Positions 1 to 7,535 of a stretch of 64,000 nt of DNA are shown piece after piece. The DNA lies in assembly GCF_003049725.1 (NCBI RefSeq), contig NZ_QAGM01000006.1:95056-159055 (forward strand), given 5' to 3'. The translations under genes were made by a program, and so were the position numbers. Source of the DNA: Oceanimonas marisflavi. Its GTDB lineage: Bacteria > Pseudomonadota > Gammaproteobacteria > Enterobacterales > Aeromonadaceae. How positions within the stretch are numbered: position 1 is the first letter of the stretch; every line of letters begins with the position of its first letter. Below the pieces are notes generated by a model, which had not been told where the DNA came from, searched no databases, and saw only the letters and a program-made list of their open reading frames with translations.

Positions 1-847
1 GGTTATACATCAGCCGGCGGGCCAGGCTGCGCTCTACTTCGGCCACCTGCAAGGACGTCAGCCCGGGCTGACGCTGATAACGGGAATAAAGTCGCATGGC
101 CAGTTGCGGATTGCGGTCGGCCAGCCGCACCAGGGCAACGGCCATGGCCGCCCGGTGACGCTGGTCCGCGTGTTCAAAACGGGCAGTGTCGGCAAGCAGC
201 GCCGGATCCTTGTCCAGCGCCAGCAGCAGCTCGCCGGCGGCCCGGGAAGAGGGCGCCAGCATCTCCGACAGGTATTTGATCAGGCCGCTCTGTCCGGTTT
301 CATAGGCCAGCAACATGCGCTGCCATACGTGCTCGTTGCTGCGCCCGCCCACGCTCTGCCAGGCTTCAAACAGGGGATCACAGATATTGGGCCGGGACTG
401 GCCCGACAGCCACAACCGCTCGGCGCCCTTGATGGCCCCGGTCCGGTCACCGGTGGCCCACCTGGCCCGGTAGTGAGCGCACTGCAGCTCTGTGCTGTTG
501 GGCAGCTCGGGATACAGGGCCAGAAATTCGCGCCAGCGCTGCTCCCGGGCCAGCCTGAACAGGTAAAGCCGCTCCAGCCGGTCGGCCAGCAGGGAATCGT
601 TATAACGGCTGACAAAGCCCTCCACGTCTCTGGTGCTGATGTGGTCAAGCCGATCGGCCAGATAACGATAATCCAGATAGGGCACCAGCGGATAGGCGTC
701 GAGGCCCTGCCGCAGCTGCCGGTATTCATTCGTTTTGCCCTGCTCCAGAGCCTGCTCTGCCTGGCGGTATTGATCTCTGAGTGGCGACGCCTGGGCAGCC
801 AGCCCCAGGGTCAGTAATAACACGCCCAATCCAACCCGTTTAAACAC
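1..847 (-). CDS. slt: soluble lytic murein transglycosylase Slt70, N-terminal part (gene runs off the left edge)
   Basis: Periplasmic lytic transglycosylase that cleaves the MurNAc-GlcNAc bond of peptidoglycan. About 282 codons are present and the reading frame is open to the edge of the window, so the C-terminal catalytic SLT domain lies outside. The start is a GTG at 847 preceded by GGGAGAG. A signal peptide follows (LGVLLLTLGLAAQA), then the typical start of the alpha-superhelical U domain: YRQAEQAL, LDAYPLVPYLDYRYLADRL, and later ERLYLFRLAREQRWREFLALY. Slt70 is usually near 640 residues, so less than half is visible. It diverges from raiA, with about 250 bp between the two starts. Identification rests on the family-typical N-terminal pattern and not on the catalytic domain. 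Confidence 0.85.
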   Translation of the reverse strand, partial: MFKRVGLGVLLLTLGLAAQASPLRDQYRQAEQALEQGKTNEYRQLRQGLDAYPLVPYLDYRYLADRLDHISTRDVEGFVSRYNDSLLADRLERLYLFRLAREQRWREFLALYPELPNSTELQCAHYRARWATGDRTGAIKGAERLWLSGQSRPNICDPLFEAWQSVGGRSNEHVWQRMLLAYETGQSGLIKYLSEMLAPSSRAAGELLLALDKDPALLADTARFEHADQRHRAAMAVALVRLADRNPQLAMRLYSRYQRQPGLTSLQVAEVERSLARRLMYN

Positions 848-1097
848 CCTGGTCTCTCCCGCGACACTGTAGTGAAGCTATCGTAAGAAATGGCGGCAGG
901 GCTGCCAATGGGTGAACATAAATTCTTTTGGCGGACAAGACAGAGAGAGTCGTTAAGCTCCATTTTCGCCGTCTGGCTCACACTTCCCTTCCATATGGGC
1001 GGCACCGCCATGATTACTTGATCCAGCTCACAAAACCATTTTACCAAGGGGTTAATCTGAAACCGTAAAGCAGAGACAACAATCAAGGGGGTTCCTT

Positions 1098-1427
1098 ATG
1101 TCCATTGCCATTACCAGCCATGTTATCGACATCACTCCCGCCATTCGTGAACGGATTGAAAGTCGTTTTGAAAAGCTGAACCGGCGCCAGATTGCGCTGA
1201 TCACCCCCCATGTGGTTATTCAGAAGGAAGGCCTGAACTATCAGGTGGAAGCCAGTGCCGGCGTGCCCGGTGAAACCCTGTTCGCCCAGGCGGAAGACGA
1301 GAACCTCTATGCCGCCATCAATGATCTGGGCCACAAGCTGGAACGTCAGCTGACCCGCTACGCGGAAAAACCCCTGGCCCAGCGTGCCCAGGCCACCCAA
1401 CCGGTGGTGGAAGAAGAAGAGAGCTAA
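1098..1427 (+). CDS. raiA: ribosome-associated translation inhibitor RaiA / HPF family
   Basis: Protein of 109 residues of the HPF/RaiA (YfiA) family. Members bind the 30S decoding centre in stationary phase or cold shock and silence or protect ribosomes. The N-terminal beta-alpha-beta-beta-beta-alpha fold pattern is recognisable: SIAITSHVIDITPAIRERIE, then FEKLNRR, then YAAINDLGHKLERQLTRY. The acidic C-terminal tail (VVEEEES) is typical of short HPF/RaiA proteins; the length matches RaiA (about 113 residues) and not the long HPF. A strong AAGGGGG lies just before the ATG. It sits directly upstream of the phe leader, as raiA (yfiA) lies beside pheLA in E. coli, and has its own terminator at 1441-1467. 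Confidence 0.92.
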   Translation: MSIAITSHVIDITPAIRERIESRFEKLNRRQIALITPHVVIQKEGLNYQVEASAGVPGETLFAQAEDENLYAAINDLGHKLERQLTRYAEKPLAQRAQATQPVVEEEES

Positions 1428-1440
1428 GCGTACTTCCCCC

Positions 1441-1467
1441 GGCCGCGGTCTGTCCGCGGCCTTTACT
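1441..1467 (+). terminator. intrinsic terminator of raiA
   Basis: Eight-bp perfect stem GGCCGCGG (1441-1448) and CCGCGGCC (1454-1461) with loop TCTGT, followed by TTTACTATT. It starts 14 bases after the raiA stop. The U tract is short, so efficiency is uncertain. Confidence 0.7.
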
Positions 1468-1468
1468 A

Positions 1469-1500
1469 TTCCCCCTTCCCTGCTCCCTATTCCCTGCCCA
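1469..1500. repeat. degenerate G-rich heptamer tract (C-rich on + strand)
   Basis: On the minus strand this reads as consecutive 7-mers of the form GGGAATA, GGGAGCA, GGGAAGG, GGGAATA. It belongs to a set of similar tracts at 26642, 28883, 44364, 52493, 56849, 56980 and 63731. It lies between the raiA terminator and the phe promoter. Confidence 0.6.
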
Positions 1501-1535
1501 GTTCCCCGTTATTTCCCCAAATTTCCAGAAAGATC

Positions 1536-1564
1536 TTGCCAGCTCCGCCACTTTTCAGTATTCC
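1536..1564 (+). promoter_or_regulatory. candidate sigma-70 promoter of pheL-pheA
   Basis: TTGCCA (1536-1541), 17-base spacer, TATTCC (1559-1564). It lies 34 bases upstream of the pheL start codon, a suitable distance for an attenuated leader transcript. Assignment is by consensus only. Confidence 0.5.
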
Positions 1565-1597
1565 TATGGATTGCGTTACTCAAGAGCCGTAAAAAGT

Positions 1598-1642
1598 ATG
1601 CCCGTTCAGCCGTTTTTCTTTCGCTTCTTTTTTGCATCCTGA
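1598..1642 (+). CDS. pheL: phe operon leader peptide
   Basis: Fourteen-codon ORF MPVQPFFFRFFFAS followed by TGA. Six of 14 residues are Phe in two runs of three, the hallmark of a phenylalanine attenuator leader; E. coli PheL has the same FFF-x-FFF layout. When charged tRNA-Phe is scarce the ribosome stalls on these codons and lets the antiterminator form downstream. No strong Shine-Dalgarno is seen (AAGAG about 12 bases upstream). It is too short for ordinary gene callers. Confidence 0.9.
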   Translation: MPVQPFFFRFFFAS

Positions 1643-1646
1643 CACC

Positions 1647-1715
1647 GGGAGGCAGCTGTCTGGCGAAAAACAAGCGAAAGACGAACAGCCAAGCCTCCCA
1701 CCGGGAGGCTTTTTT
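1647..1715 (+). promoter_or_regulatory. phe attenuator: antiterminator arm plus intrinsic terminator
   Basis: The terminator stem is AGCCTCCC (1692-1699) with GGGAGGCT (1703-1710), loop ACC, followed by TTTTTA. An upstream GGGAGGC (1647-1653), just after the pheL stop, can pair with GCCTCCC (1693-1699) instead and would destroy the terminator. These mutually exclusive pairings, together with the Phe-rich leader, describe classical transcription attenuation of pheA. Confidence 0.88.
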
Positions 1716-1752
1716 ATTGACGCGCAGTCTGGCGAGGAAGGAAGCCCTATTC

Positions 1753-3624
1753 ATGAATCTGGACGACATTAGAAGCAAGATCACCCGCCTGGACCGGGAG
1801 TTGCTGAGCCTGCTGGCCCAGCGCAAGGCCCTGAGCCTGGACGTGGCCCGCTCCAAACTGGAAAACCCGCGCCCCATTCGGGATCAGGAGCGGGAGCAGG
1901 CGCTGCTGGTAGAGCTGGTTAACCAGGGCCGTCAGCTTGGCCTGGACGCCCATTTTGTCACCCGCATTTTCCACACCATTATCGAAGATTCGGTGCTGTC
2001 CCAGCAGGCGCTGCTGCAGGACCTGCTCAACCCCCAGGACAGTGTGCCCGCCATCAGCGTGGCCTTTCTCGGGCTCAAGGGCTCCTACTCCAACATGGCG
2101 GCACGCAAATACCTGTCCCGTTTTCAGGCGCCGCTGGTGGAGCACAACTGCGATACCTTTCAGCAAATCTTCGACACCGTGGAGTCGGGCCAGGCCCAGT
2201 ACGGCATTCTGCCCATCGAGAACACCAGCTCCGGCTCCATTAACGACGTGTTCGATCTGATGCAGCACACCAGCCTGTCCATTGTCGGCGAGCTGACCCA
2301 GCCCATTGAACACTGCCTGCTGGTGGCCACCGACACCAGTGTGGAGCAGATCAAGACCCTGTACACCCACTCCCAGCCCTATCAACAATGCTCCCAGTAT
2401 CTGAGCCGGCTGGGCGAGCTGGAGGTGAAGTTCTGCGCCGCATCCTCCAACGCCATGGAGCAGGTCGCCAGACTGAACCGCCCCGATGTGGCGGCACTGG
2501 GCAGCGCCGACGGCGGCGAGCTGCACGGACTGACTCCGCTGGTGGAAGGCCTGGCCAACCAGAAGCAGAACATGACCCGCTTTATCGTGGTGGCGCGCAA
2601 GCCCATCGAGGTGGCGGAGCAGATCCCCGCCAAGACCAGCTTTATCATGTCCACCGGTCAGCAGAGCGGCGCCCTGGTGGAAGCCTTGCTGGTGCTGCGC
2701 AGCCATGGCATTACCATGACCAAGCTGGAGTCGCGCCCCATTATCGGTAACCCCTGGGAAGAGATGTTCTATGTGGATGTGGCCGCCAACGTCAACAGCG
2801 AGGACATGCAGGCGGCCATGAAAGAGCTGGGCCGCATTACCCGCTTTATCAAGGTGCTGGGCTGCTACCCCAGCGCCGAAGTGGCGCCCACCCGCATTCC
2901 GGCCCGGCTGCTGAGCCAGGCCGGTGAACGCAGCGAGCCGGTGCGCTACAGCCGTCATTACAAGGCCGACAATACTCAGGTGCAGGTAGGCCCCTTTATT
3001 CTGGGGGGCGAGGAGCCGCTGCTGATTGCCGAGCTGCACGACTTTACCGACGAAGCCCGGCTGCAGGAAACCGCCCGCCGGGTGAAGGAGCAGGGCGCCC
3101 AGGTGCTGGCGGCAAACTGTTTTGATGGCGTCGACACCGAGCAGGGGATGGCCCGGCTGAAACAGCTGCGCGCCACCGCCGCCCGCTTTGATCTGGCCGC
3201 CATGACCCGGGTCACCAGCGCCGGACAGGTGCACCGGGCCGCCGAGTCGGTGGATCTGCTGTTGCTGGAGGCTGACGCCGCCGGTAACGAGGAGCTGCTC
3301 AGCGCCGCCGGCCGCTGTACCCGCCCGCTGCTGCTGGAGCTGGCCGACGAGCCCGAACACAGCCTGAGCCTGGCCCAGCGCATTCTGCAGCAGGGCAATC
3401 AGCAGCTGGCGCTGCTGGACACCCAGGCACTGCCCCTGGCCCGGCTGCTGGATTTAAGCAGCCAGACGCATTTGCCTCTGGTCAGCCGGCTCGGTGGCGA
3501 TGCCAGCACCCTGCCCCGTCTGGGCGAAGCGCTGAATGCCGCCGGCGTCAGCGGCTTCTGCCTGGATGTGAGCGATGACGACAGCGCCCTTGGGCAGCTG
3601 GCCCACAGCCTCTATCGCGGCTGA
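1753..3624 (+). CDS. pheA: P-protein: chorismate mutase / prephenate dehydratase / ACT, with an extra C-terminal DAHP-synthase-like domain
   Basis: Converts chorismate to prephenate and then phenylpyruvate for phenylalanine synthesis. ATG at 1753 follows GAGGAAGGAAG. Domains of the 623-residue product: AroQ chorismate mutase (about 1-90, DIRSKITRLDRELLSLLAQR), prephenate dehydratase (about 101-285; the TRF motif is at 275-277), ACT domain (about 295-385) with the Phe-binding GALV (306-309) and ESRP (from 326). E. coli PheA ends near residue 386. Here about 215 further residues (about 408-623) follow the order of a class I-beta DAHP synthase: VQVGPFILGG, then LQETARRVKEQGAQVL, then ILQQGNQQLALLD, THLPLVSRLGG and GFCLDVSDDD. 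Catalytic motifs of that family (GPCS, KPR, KRG, CERG, DPSH) are replaced, so this part should be inactive and perhaps regulatory. Enzymatic assignment of the first three domains is firm; the fourth is by pattern only. Confidence 0.95.
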   Translation: MNLDDIRSKITRLDRELLSLLAQRKALSLDVARSKLENPRPIRDQEREQALLVELVNQGRQLGLDAHFVTRIFHTIIEDSVLSQQALLQDLLNPQDSVPAISVAFLGLKGSYSNMAARKYLSRFQAPLVEHNCDTFQQIFDTVESGQAQYGILPIENTSSGSINDVFDLMQHTSLSIVGELTQPIEHCLLVATDTSVEQIKTLYTHSQPYQQCSQYLSRLGELEVKFCAASSNAMEQVARLNRPDVAALGSADGGELHGLTPLVEGLANQKQNMTRFIVVARKPIEVAEQIPAKTSFIMSTGQQSGALVEALLVLRSHGITMTKLESRPIIGNPWEEMFYVDVAANVNSEDMQAAMKELGRITRFIKVLGCYPSAEVAPTRIPARLLSQAGERSEPVRYSRHYKADNTQVQVGPFILGGEEPLLIAELHDFTDEARLQETARRVKEQGAQVLAANCFDGVDTEQGMARLKQLRATAARFDLAAMTRVTSAGQVHRAAESVDLLLLEADAAGNEELLSAAGRCTRPLLLELADEPEHSLSLAQRILQQGNQQLALLDTQALPLARLLDLSSQTHLPLVSRLGGDASTLPRLGEALNAAGVSGFCLDVSDDDSALGQLAHSLYRG

Positions 3625-3642
3625 TCCGGCCAACGGCCAAAC

Positions 3643-3674
3643 GCAAAAGCCCGGCCAGATGGCCGGGCTTTTGC
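3643..3674. terminator. strong bidirectional terminator between pheA and tyrA
   Basis: Perfect 14-bp stem GCAAAAGCCCGGCC (3643-3656) / GGCCGGGCTTTTGC (3661-3674) with loop AGAT. It lies 19 bases after the pheA stop. The A-rich and T-rich flanks let it work for both convergent units. Confidence 0.85.
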
Positions 3675-3679
3675 TTTCC

Positions 3680-3706
3680 GTCATTCCCGTGAAAACGGGA
3701 ATCCAT
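3680..3706. repeat. small palindromic repeat (ATTCCCGT-GAAA-ACGGGAAT type)
   Basis: Perfect inverted repeat ATTCCCGT / ACGGGAAT around GAAA (3683-3702), with flanks TC and CC. It resembles a widely dispersed bacterial repeat with the core TCATTCCCG...CGGGAATCC. Only one copy is in this window. Confidence 0.5.
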
Positions 3707-3712
3707 GCAGCT

Positions 3713-3798
3713 GTAGCTGCCGCTTTAGCCGGCAGGGCCTGCAAAGCAGGCCATCAACACCGGCTGCGCCGCTGTGCGCCAACTAAAGTGGCGCCTAC
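3713..3798. repeat. composite palindromic repeat (BIME-like), copy A
   Basis: Starts with GTAG + CTGCCG-CTTTAG-CCGGCAG, then the hairpin GGCCTGC/GCAGGCC, and ends with the opposing unit GCGCCA-ACTAAAG-TGGCGC + CTAC. So two REP-like units with a GTAG head and a CTTTAG loop face each other. Related copies lie at 16747 (half), 38208, 50347 and 56886. This copy sits in the convergent pheA/tyrA gap. Confidence 0.75.
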
Positions 3799-3824
3799 CA
3801 CTACGAAGCCTGATTAAAGCCTGT

Positions 3825-4955
3825 TCAGTCTGCGTGGTGGCGGCTGTCGTTGGCCTGGGCCAGCAGCAGCCGGCTCTCCTTAAGGAAAGTGTCGGCATAA
3901 TCACCGAAAAATTCGCTTACGGTTTCAAACTGGCGTACAAAGGCGTCGCGCTCGCCGCTTTCCAGCTGTTCCAGCAGGTCGCCAAAACGACGGTGATAGC
4001 GGCGGATCATCGCCAGATTGCGGGGCGAAGACAAAATAATGTCGGCATACAGGCCCGGATCCTGGGCGAACAGCCGCCCCACCATGGCCAGCTCCAGCCG
4101 GTAGATGGGCGAGCTCAGCCGCAGCAGCTTGGCCAGATCGGCTCCTTCGGCGCACAGATGAGCACCGTAGGCAAAGCTGGTGAAGTGACGCAGGGCCTGC
4201 ACCAGGCTCATGGCCTCGTCGTGCTCTTCGGCGGGCACCGCCTGCAGCCGGGCGCCCCAGATACGGATCTGCGCCAGCAGCCATTCATACTGTTCGGCGC
4301 CACGGCCATCACAGTGAATAATGACCTGCTTGGCCAGGCTGGAGACGTCGGGACCGAACATGGGGTGCAGCCCCAGAACCGGGCCGGTGTGTACCCTGAG
4401 CATGGCCGCCAGCGGCTCGCTCTTGACGCTGGTCAGGTCCACCAGCAGGCAGTGCTCGGGCAGCGCCGGCAGCTGCTCGATCACGGCAACGGTCTGATCG
4501 ATGGGCACGGCAACCATCACCAGGCCGGCATCGGCCAGCAGGCGGTCGGCCTTGTCCCAGTCGTCCTTTTCCAGTACTTCGACGGCGTAGCCGGACAGGG
4601 TCAGCAGGTGAGCAAACAGGCCACCCAGCTGGCCGCCCCCGCCAATCACCACCGCCTTGCCCAGATCAGGGTTAACGCACTTGAAGCCGGTATCCTTTTC
4701 ACTGGCGTATGACTCGCGCATAAAGCGGCGCAGCACGTCTTCAATCAGATCCGGCGGCACGCCTTTGGCTTCGGCCTCGGCGCGGCGGCTGGCCAGCATG
4801 GCCGCTTCCCGGTCGGGGGCGTAAATGGGCACGCCGTTACGGCTTTTGACTTCGCCCACGCCGGCCACCAGCTTCAGCCGTCTGGCAAACAGCTCCACCA
4901 GCTGCTGATCGACTTCATCGATTTGATCCCGCAGGACCTTGAGTTCATCTACCAT
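3825..4955 (-). CDS. tyrA: T-protein: chorismate mutase / prephenate dehydrogenase
   Basis: Bifunctional enzyme for tyrosine synthesis: chorismate to prephenate, then NAD-dependent oxidation to 4-hydroxyphenylpyruvate. The product has about 376 residues (E. coli TyrA 373). The N-terminal AroQ mutase begins [19 protein letters not shown] and includes [18 protein letters not shown]. The NAD-binding motif [17 protein letters not shown] follows near residue 106, and [10 protein letters not shown] later. The ATG at 4955 is chosen because it aligns with the E. coli start; an in-frame ATG three codons upstream (4964) is also possible. It follows aroF by 90 bases and is probably co-transcribed from the TyrR-controlled promoter. 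Confidence 0.95.
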   Translation of the reverse strand: MVDELKVLRDQIDEVDQQLVELFARRLKLVAGVGEVKSRNGVPIYAPDREAAMLASRRAEAEAKGVPPDLIEDVLRRFMRESYASEKDTGFKCVNPDLGKAVVIGGGGQLGGLFAHLLTLSGYAVEVLEKDDWDKADRLLADAGLVMVAVPIDQTVAVIEQLPALPEHCLLVDLTSVKSEPLAAMLRVHTGPVLGLHPMFGPDVSSLAKQVIIHCDGRGAEQYEWLLAQIRIWGARLQAVPAEEHDEAMSLVQALRHFTSFAYGAHLCAEGADLAKLLRLSSPIYRLELAMVGRLFAQDPGLYADIILSSPRNLAMIRRYHRRFGDLLEQLESGERDAFVRQFETVSEFFGDYADTFLKESRLLLAQANDSRHHAD

Positions 4956-4975
4956 TGGTTCCATCCCAGAATTAA

Positions 4976-5001
4976 GGCGCCGGACTCAAAGGCCCGGCGC
5001 C
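4976..5001 (-). other. GC-rich hairpin in the aroF-tyrA gap
   Basis: GGCGCCGG (4976-4983) pairs with CCGGCGCC (4994-5001). No T run follows in the minus direction (TTAATTC), so it is not a convincing terminator. It may stabilise or process the aroF-tyrA mRNA, or lower tyrA read-through. Confidence 0.4.
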
Positions 5002-5045
5002 ACATCATTATGCCTGTTCAAGGCCAGAGCTGACAAATCGCCGCC

Positions 5046-6116
5046 TCAGGCCACCCGGGCCTTGAGCGCCGCCGACAGTTGCTTGTGGCAGCGTTCCAGC
5101 AGCTCGGCGGTGGTGTCCCAGCCAATGCAGGCATCGGTGATGGACACACCGTACTGCATGTCGCCGACCGGCTGCTCGCTGGACTGGTTGCCCTCGAACA
5201 GGTGAGATTCCAGCATGATGCCCAGAATGGACTGGTTGCCTTCCTGGATCTGATGCACCACGTTTTCGGTCACCAGGGGTTGCAGACTGTAGTCCTTGTT
5301 GGAGTTGCCGTGGCTGCAGTCCACCACCAGGCGCGGGGCCAGGCCGGCGGCGGTCATGGCCTTCTCGGCCAGGGCAATATTGACCGAGTCGTAGTTGGGG
5401 TGTTTGCCGCCGCGCAGGATCACATGGCCGTCGGGGTTGCCCTGAGTCACCAGCAACGCCACCTGGCCCTCCTGGTTGATGCCCATAAAGGCATGGGGCT
5501 CGGCCGCCGCCTTCATGGCGTTGATGGCGGTGCCCAGATTGCCGTCGGTGCCGTTCTTGAAGCCCACCGGCATCGACAGGCCCGAGGCCATTTCCCGGTG
5601 AGTCTGGGATTCGGTGGTGCGGGCGCCGATGGCCGACCAGGAAAACAGCTCGGCCAGGTATTGCGGGCTGATGGGATCCAGTGCCTCGGTGGCCAGGGGC
5701 AGCTCCAGCTCGGCCAGCCAGCACAGCAGCTCGCGAGCCTTGTGCAGACCGAGTTCAATGTCAAAGCTGCCGTCCAGGTGAGGATCGTTGATAAAGCCTT
5801 TCCATCCCACGGTGGTGCGCGGCTTCTCGAAATAGACGCGCATTACGATATAAAGGCTGTCGCTGTATTCATCATGCAGTTTTTTGAGGCGGGTTGCGTA
5901 CTCTTTGGCTGCGTCGATGTCATGAATGGAGCAGGGGCCACAAATTACCAGCAGACGGTGATCCTTGCGGTGAACAATATCGGAAATGGTCTGGCGGGCC
6001 TGGCCGATGTAATCCAGTGCCTTTTGCGAGATCGGCAGCTTGGCCTTGAGCTCGGCCGGGGTGATCATCACCTTTTCGGACTGAATGTGAATATTGTTCA
6101 ATGTGTCTTTCTGCAT
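5046..6116 (-). CDS. aroF: 3-deoxy-7-phosphoheptulonate synthase, tyrosine-sensitive AroF type (class I-alpha)
   Basis: Condenses phosphoenolpyruvate and erythrose 4-phosphate to DAHP, the first shikimate pathway step. The 356 residues run collinear with E. coli AroF from the start MQKDTLNNIHI to the end LKARVA. Family motifs are intact: LLVICGPCSIHD, MRVYFEKPRTTVGWKG, GARTTESQTHREMASGLSMPVGFKNGTDG, and VDCSHGNSNKD. Strong similarity at the N-terminus to AroF and not AroG/AroH, plus the tyrA neighbour and the TyrR box, suggest Tyr feedback inhibition, although the allosteric specificity is inferred. It is the first gene of an aroF-tyrA unit. Confidence 0.95.
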   Translation of the reverse strand: MQKDTLNNIHIQSEKVMITPAELKAKLPISQKALDYIGQARQTISDIVHRKDHRLLVICGPCSIHDIDAAKEYATRLKKLHDEYSDSLYIVMRVYFEKPRTTVGWKGFINDPHLDGSFDIELGLHKARELLCWLAELELPLATEALDPISPQYLAELFSWSAIGARTTESQTHREMASGLSMPVGFKNGTDGNLGTAINAMKAAAEPHAFMGINQEGQVALLVTQGNPDGHVILRGGKHPNYDSVNIALAEKAMTAAGLAPRLVVDCSHGNSNKDYSLQPLVTENVVHQIQEGNQSILGIMLESHLFEGNQSSEQPVGDMQYGVSITDACIGWDTTAELLERCHKQLSAALKARVA

Positions 6117-6130
6117 GATGACATCCTCAC

Positions 6131-6148
6131 TGTAAACTTATAATTACA
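6131..6148. promoter_or_regulatory. TyrR box upstream of aroF
   Basis: TGTAAA-CTTATA-ATTACA matches the TyrR consensus TGTAAA-N6-TTTACA with one mismatch. It ends 15 bases upstream of the aroF start codon on the minus strand, and it overlaps a plausible -10 element (TATAAG), so bound TyrR with tyrosine would block the promoter. TyrR itself is not in the window. Confidence 0.8.
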
Positions 6149-6352
6149 ACCAAATAAAAAGAAAGAGCCACCTATGTTTGACTTATGACCATTTCTCTTT
6201 TACGCAACCACCTTCACCTTATCAAGGCTGAGCAGGCTTGCAAAGCCCGGTATGCAGCAAATAACGGTAATTTTGGAGAATGCCGCTTTAATGTGCAGAA
6301 ATGGGCTGCGAGCGGGTCGAATATATAATGAGAATAAACAAGGAGCCTGCAC

Positions 6353-6643
6353 GTGCAAATGAGCGAACATGACTACCGGGAGCTGGTGGTCGCCCTGCGG
6401 CGTATTCTGGATCACTACGGGGTGGATTACCGGCGAAGCCCGCCGTCCTATAACTACGATACCCTCTACGATCACCAGTGCCGCTTGATTCTGGACGAGA
6501 TGGCCGACAGCTGGCAGCAGCATTACGGCTACCGCCCCAGCCCGGGCGCCATGCAGAAGGCGCTGTTTGCCGCCGAGCACAGCCGCCGTTTTTCCCCGCC
6601 CTGGTACAAGCGCTGGTGGCAACGGCTGCGCCGCCGGAATTAA
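6353..6643 (+). CDS. hypothetical protein, 96 residues
   Basis: I do not recognise this family. The GTG at 6353 is preferred over the ATG two codons later because AAGGAG (6340-6345) lies seven bases before it; a perfect TATAAT lies at 6324-6329. The product starts with an acidic helical segment (SEHDYRELVVALRRILDHYG), then a Tyr/Pro-rich stretch (YRRSPPSYNYDTLYDHQ), and ends with an aromatic and very basic tail (PPWYKRWWQRLRRRN) that could touch membrane or nucleic acid. There is no signal peptide and no Cys motif. It is divergent from aroF and convergent with mlaA. Good promoter and Shine-Dalgarno signals support a real gene. Confidence 0.7.
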   Translation: MQMSEHDYRELVVALRRILDHYGVDYRRSPPSYNYDTLYDHQCRLILDEMADSWQQHYGYRPSPGAMQKALFAAEHSRRFSPPWYKRWWQRLRRRN

Positions 6644-6644
6644 C

Positions 6645-6690
6645 GTAAGGGGTGAGGTGTTAGGGGGTATCCTCTCCCCTCACCCTTCAC
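6645..6690. terminator. imperfect hairpin built from two inverted heptamer tracts
   Basis: GTAAGGGGTGAG (6645-6656) can pair with CTCACCCTTCAC (6679-6690). On the minus strand the distal arm reads as 7-mers GTGAGGA, GTGAAGG, GTGAGGG immediately after the mlaA stop. It could act as a terminator for both convergent genes, but it lacks a clean T run. Confidence 0.45.
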
Positions 6691-6702
6691 TCCTCACGGA
6701 AA

Positions 6703-7497
6703 TCATCCGTCTATTTCGTCCATAAAGGCGTCGAGCTCCTCTTCCGAGGCGGGCTCGAATTCCTTGCCGATCTTGGTGTCCTGATACTGCAGATACAGAT
6801 CCTTGGTCAGGCCGTAAGGGTCGAGGGAGTTGTCGATAATGGCTTCCCGGTCGATCAGCTCGCTGCGCTGATAGAGACCGTCCATCACCCACTTGCCGGT
6901 GCGCATGGCAAAGGTCATCACATCGTAGGGAAAATACAGGCTGTCCACCATGTCGCCGGAGAGCTGGCGCAGGGTGGTGGGGCCCATCAAGGGGATCATC
7001 AGGAACGGGCCGTCGCCCACCCCCATCTGCCCCAGCACCTGGCTGAAGTCCTTGGATTTGGGCTCGAACGACATGCGGCGGGCCACGTCAAAGTAACCCA
7101 GCACGCCGACCGTGCTGTTGACGCCAAAACGCACCAGGTTGGTACCGGCACCGGGAATGTCTCCGGTGACCAGGTGGTTAACGAAGCTGGCCGGCTCTTC
7201 CAGGTTGAGCACCACATTCTGAATGCCCACCCGCACCGGGCGGGGCACATAGTCGGCATAGGCATGAGCCGCCGGGCGCACCACGTAGGGATCCACCACA
7301 TCGTAATTGATCACCCAGCTGACCCGGTTGACCGGCTCAAACGGGTCACGGGGGTCCGCCGCGGTGGACTGGGCGTAGTCCGCCGGTACCACGGGTGAAA
7401 AGGGATCGCTGACCCGTTCCTGCTCCACTCCCTGGTGTGCCGCGCAGCCGGTCAACACCACACCGGCTACGGGCATCAGCACTCGATGCCACATCAT
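6703..7497 (-). CDS. mlaA: MlaA (VacJ) family outer-membrane lipoprotein
   Basis: Outer-membrane part of the Mla retrograde phospholipid transport system, which removes phospholipids from the outer leaflet. The 264-residue protein has a lipoprotein signal peptide with lipobox LTGC. Family motifs: DPFEPVNRVSWVINYDVVDPYVVRP, GIQNVVLNLEEPASFVNHLVTGD, RFGVNSTVGVLGYFDVA, GDGPFLMIPLMGPTTLRQLSGD and YQRSELIDREAIIDNSLDPYGLTKDLYLQY. The Asp/Glu-rich C-terminus is common. Two ATG codons stand in tandem; the first is used. It follows ccmI by 69 bases on the same strand and may be partly co-transcribed with the ccm unit. Confidence 0.93.
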   Translation of the reverse strand: MMWHRVLMPVAGVVLTGCAAHQGVEQERVSDPFSPVVPADYAQSTAADPRDPFEPVNRVSWVINYDVVDPYVVRPAAHAYADYVPRPVRVGIQNVVLNLEEPASFVNHLVTGDIPGAGTNLVRFGVNSTVGVLGYFDVARRMSFEPKSKDFSQVLGQMGVGDGPFLMIPLMGPTTLRQLSGDMVDSLYFPYDVMTFAMRTGKWVMDGLYQRSELIDREAIIDNSLDPYGLTKDLYLQYQDTKIGKEFEPASEEELDAFMDEIDG

Positions 7498-7535
7498 CAG
7501 TTGTTCTGCTTTTTGTTATTAAAAATCCAAGTGTA

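Noticed and set aside
104..817. 237-codon + strand frame at the left edge
   Set aside because: Antisense to the slt frame, which has a signal peptide and Slt70 U-domain pattern.
1747..3360. 537-codon open frame antisense to pheA
   Set aside because: High GC with third-position bias opens antisense frames. The translation is Gly/Gln/His-rich without domain pattern, while the forward frame encodes a clear P-protein.
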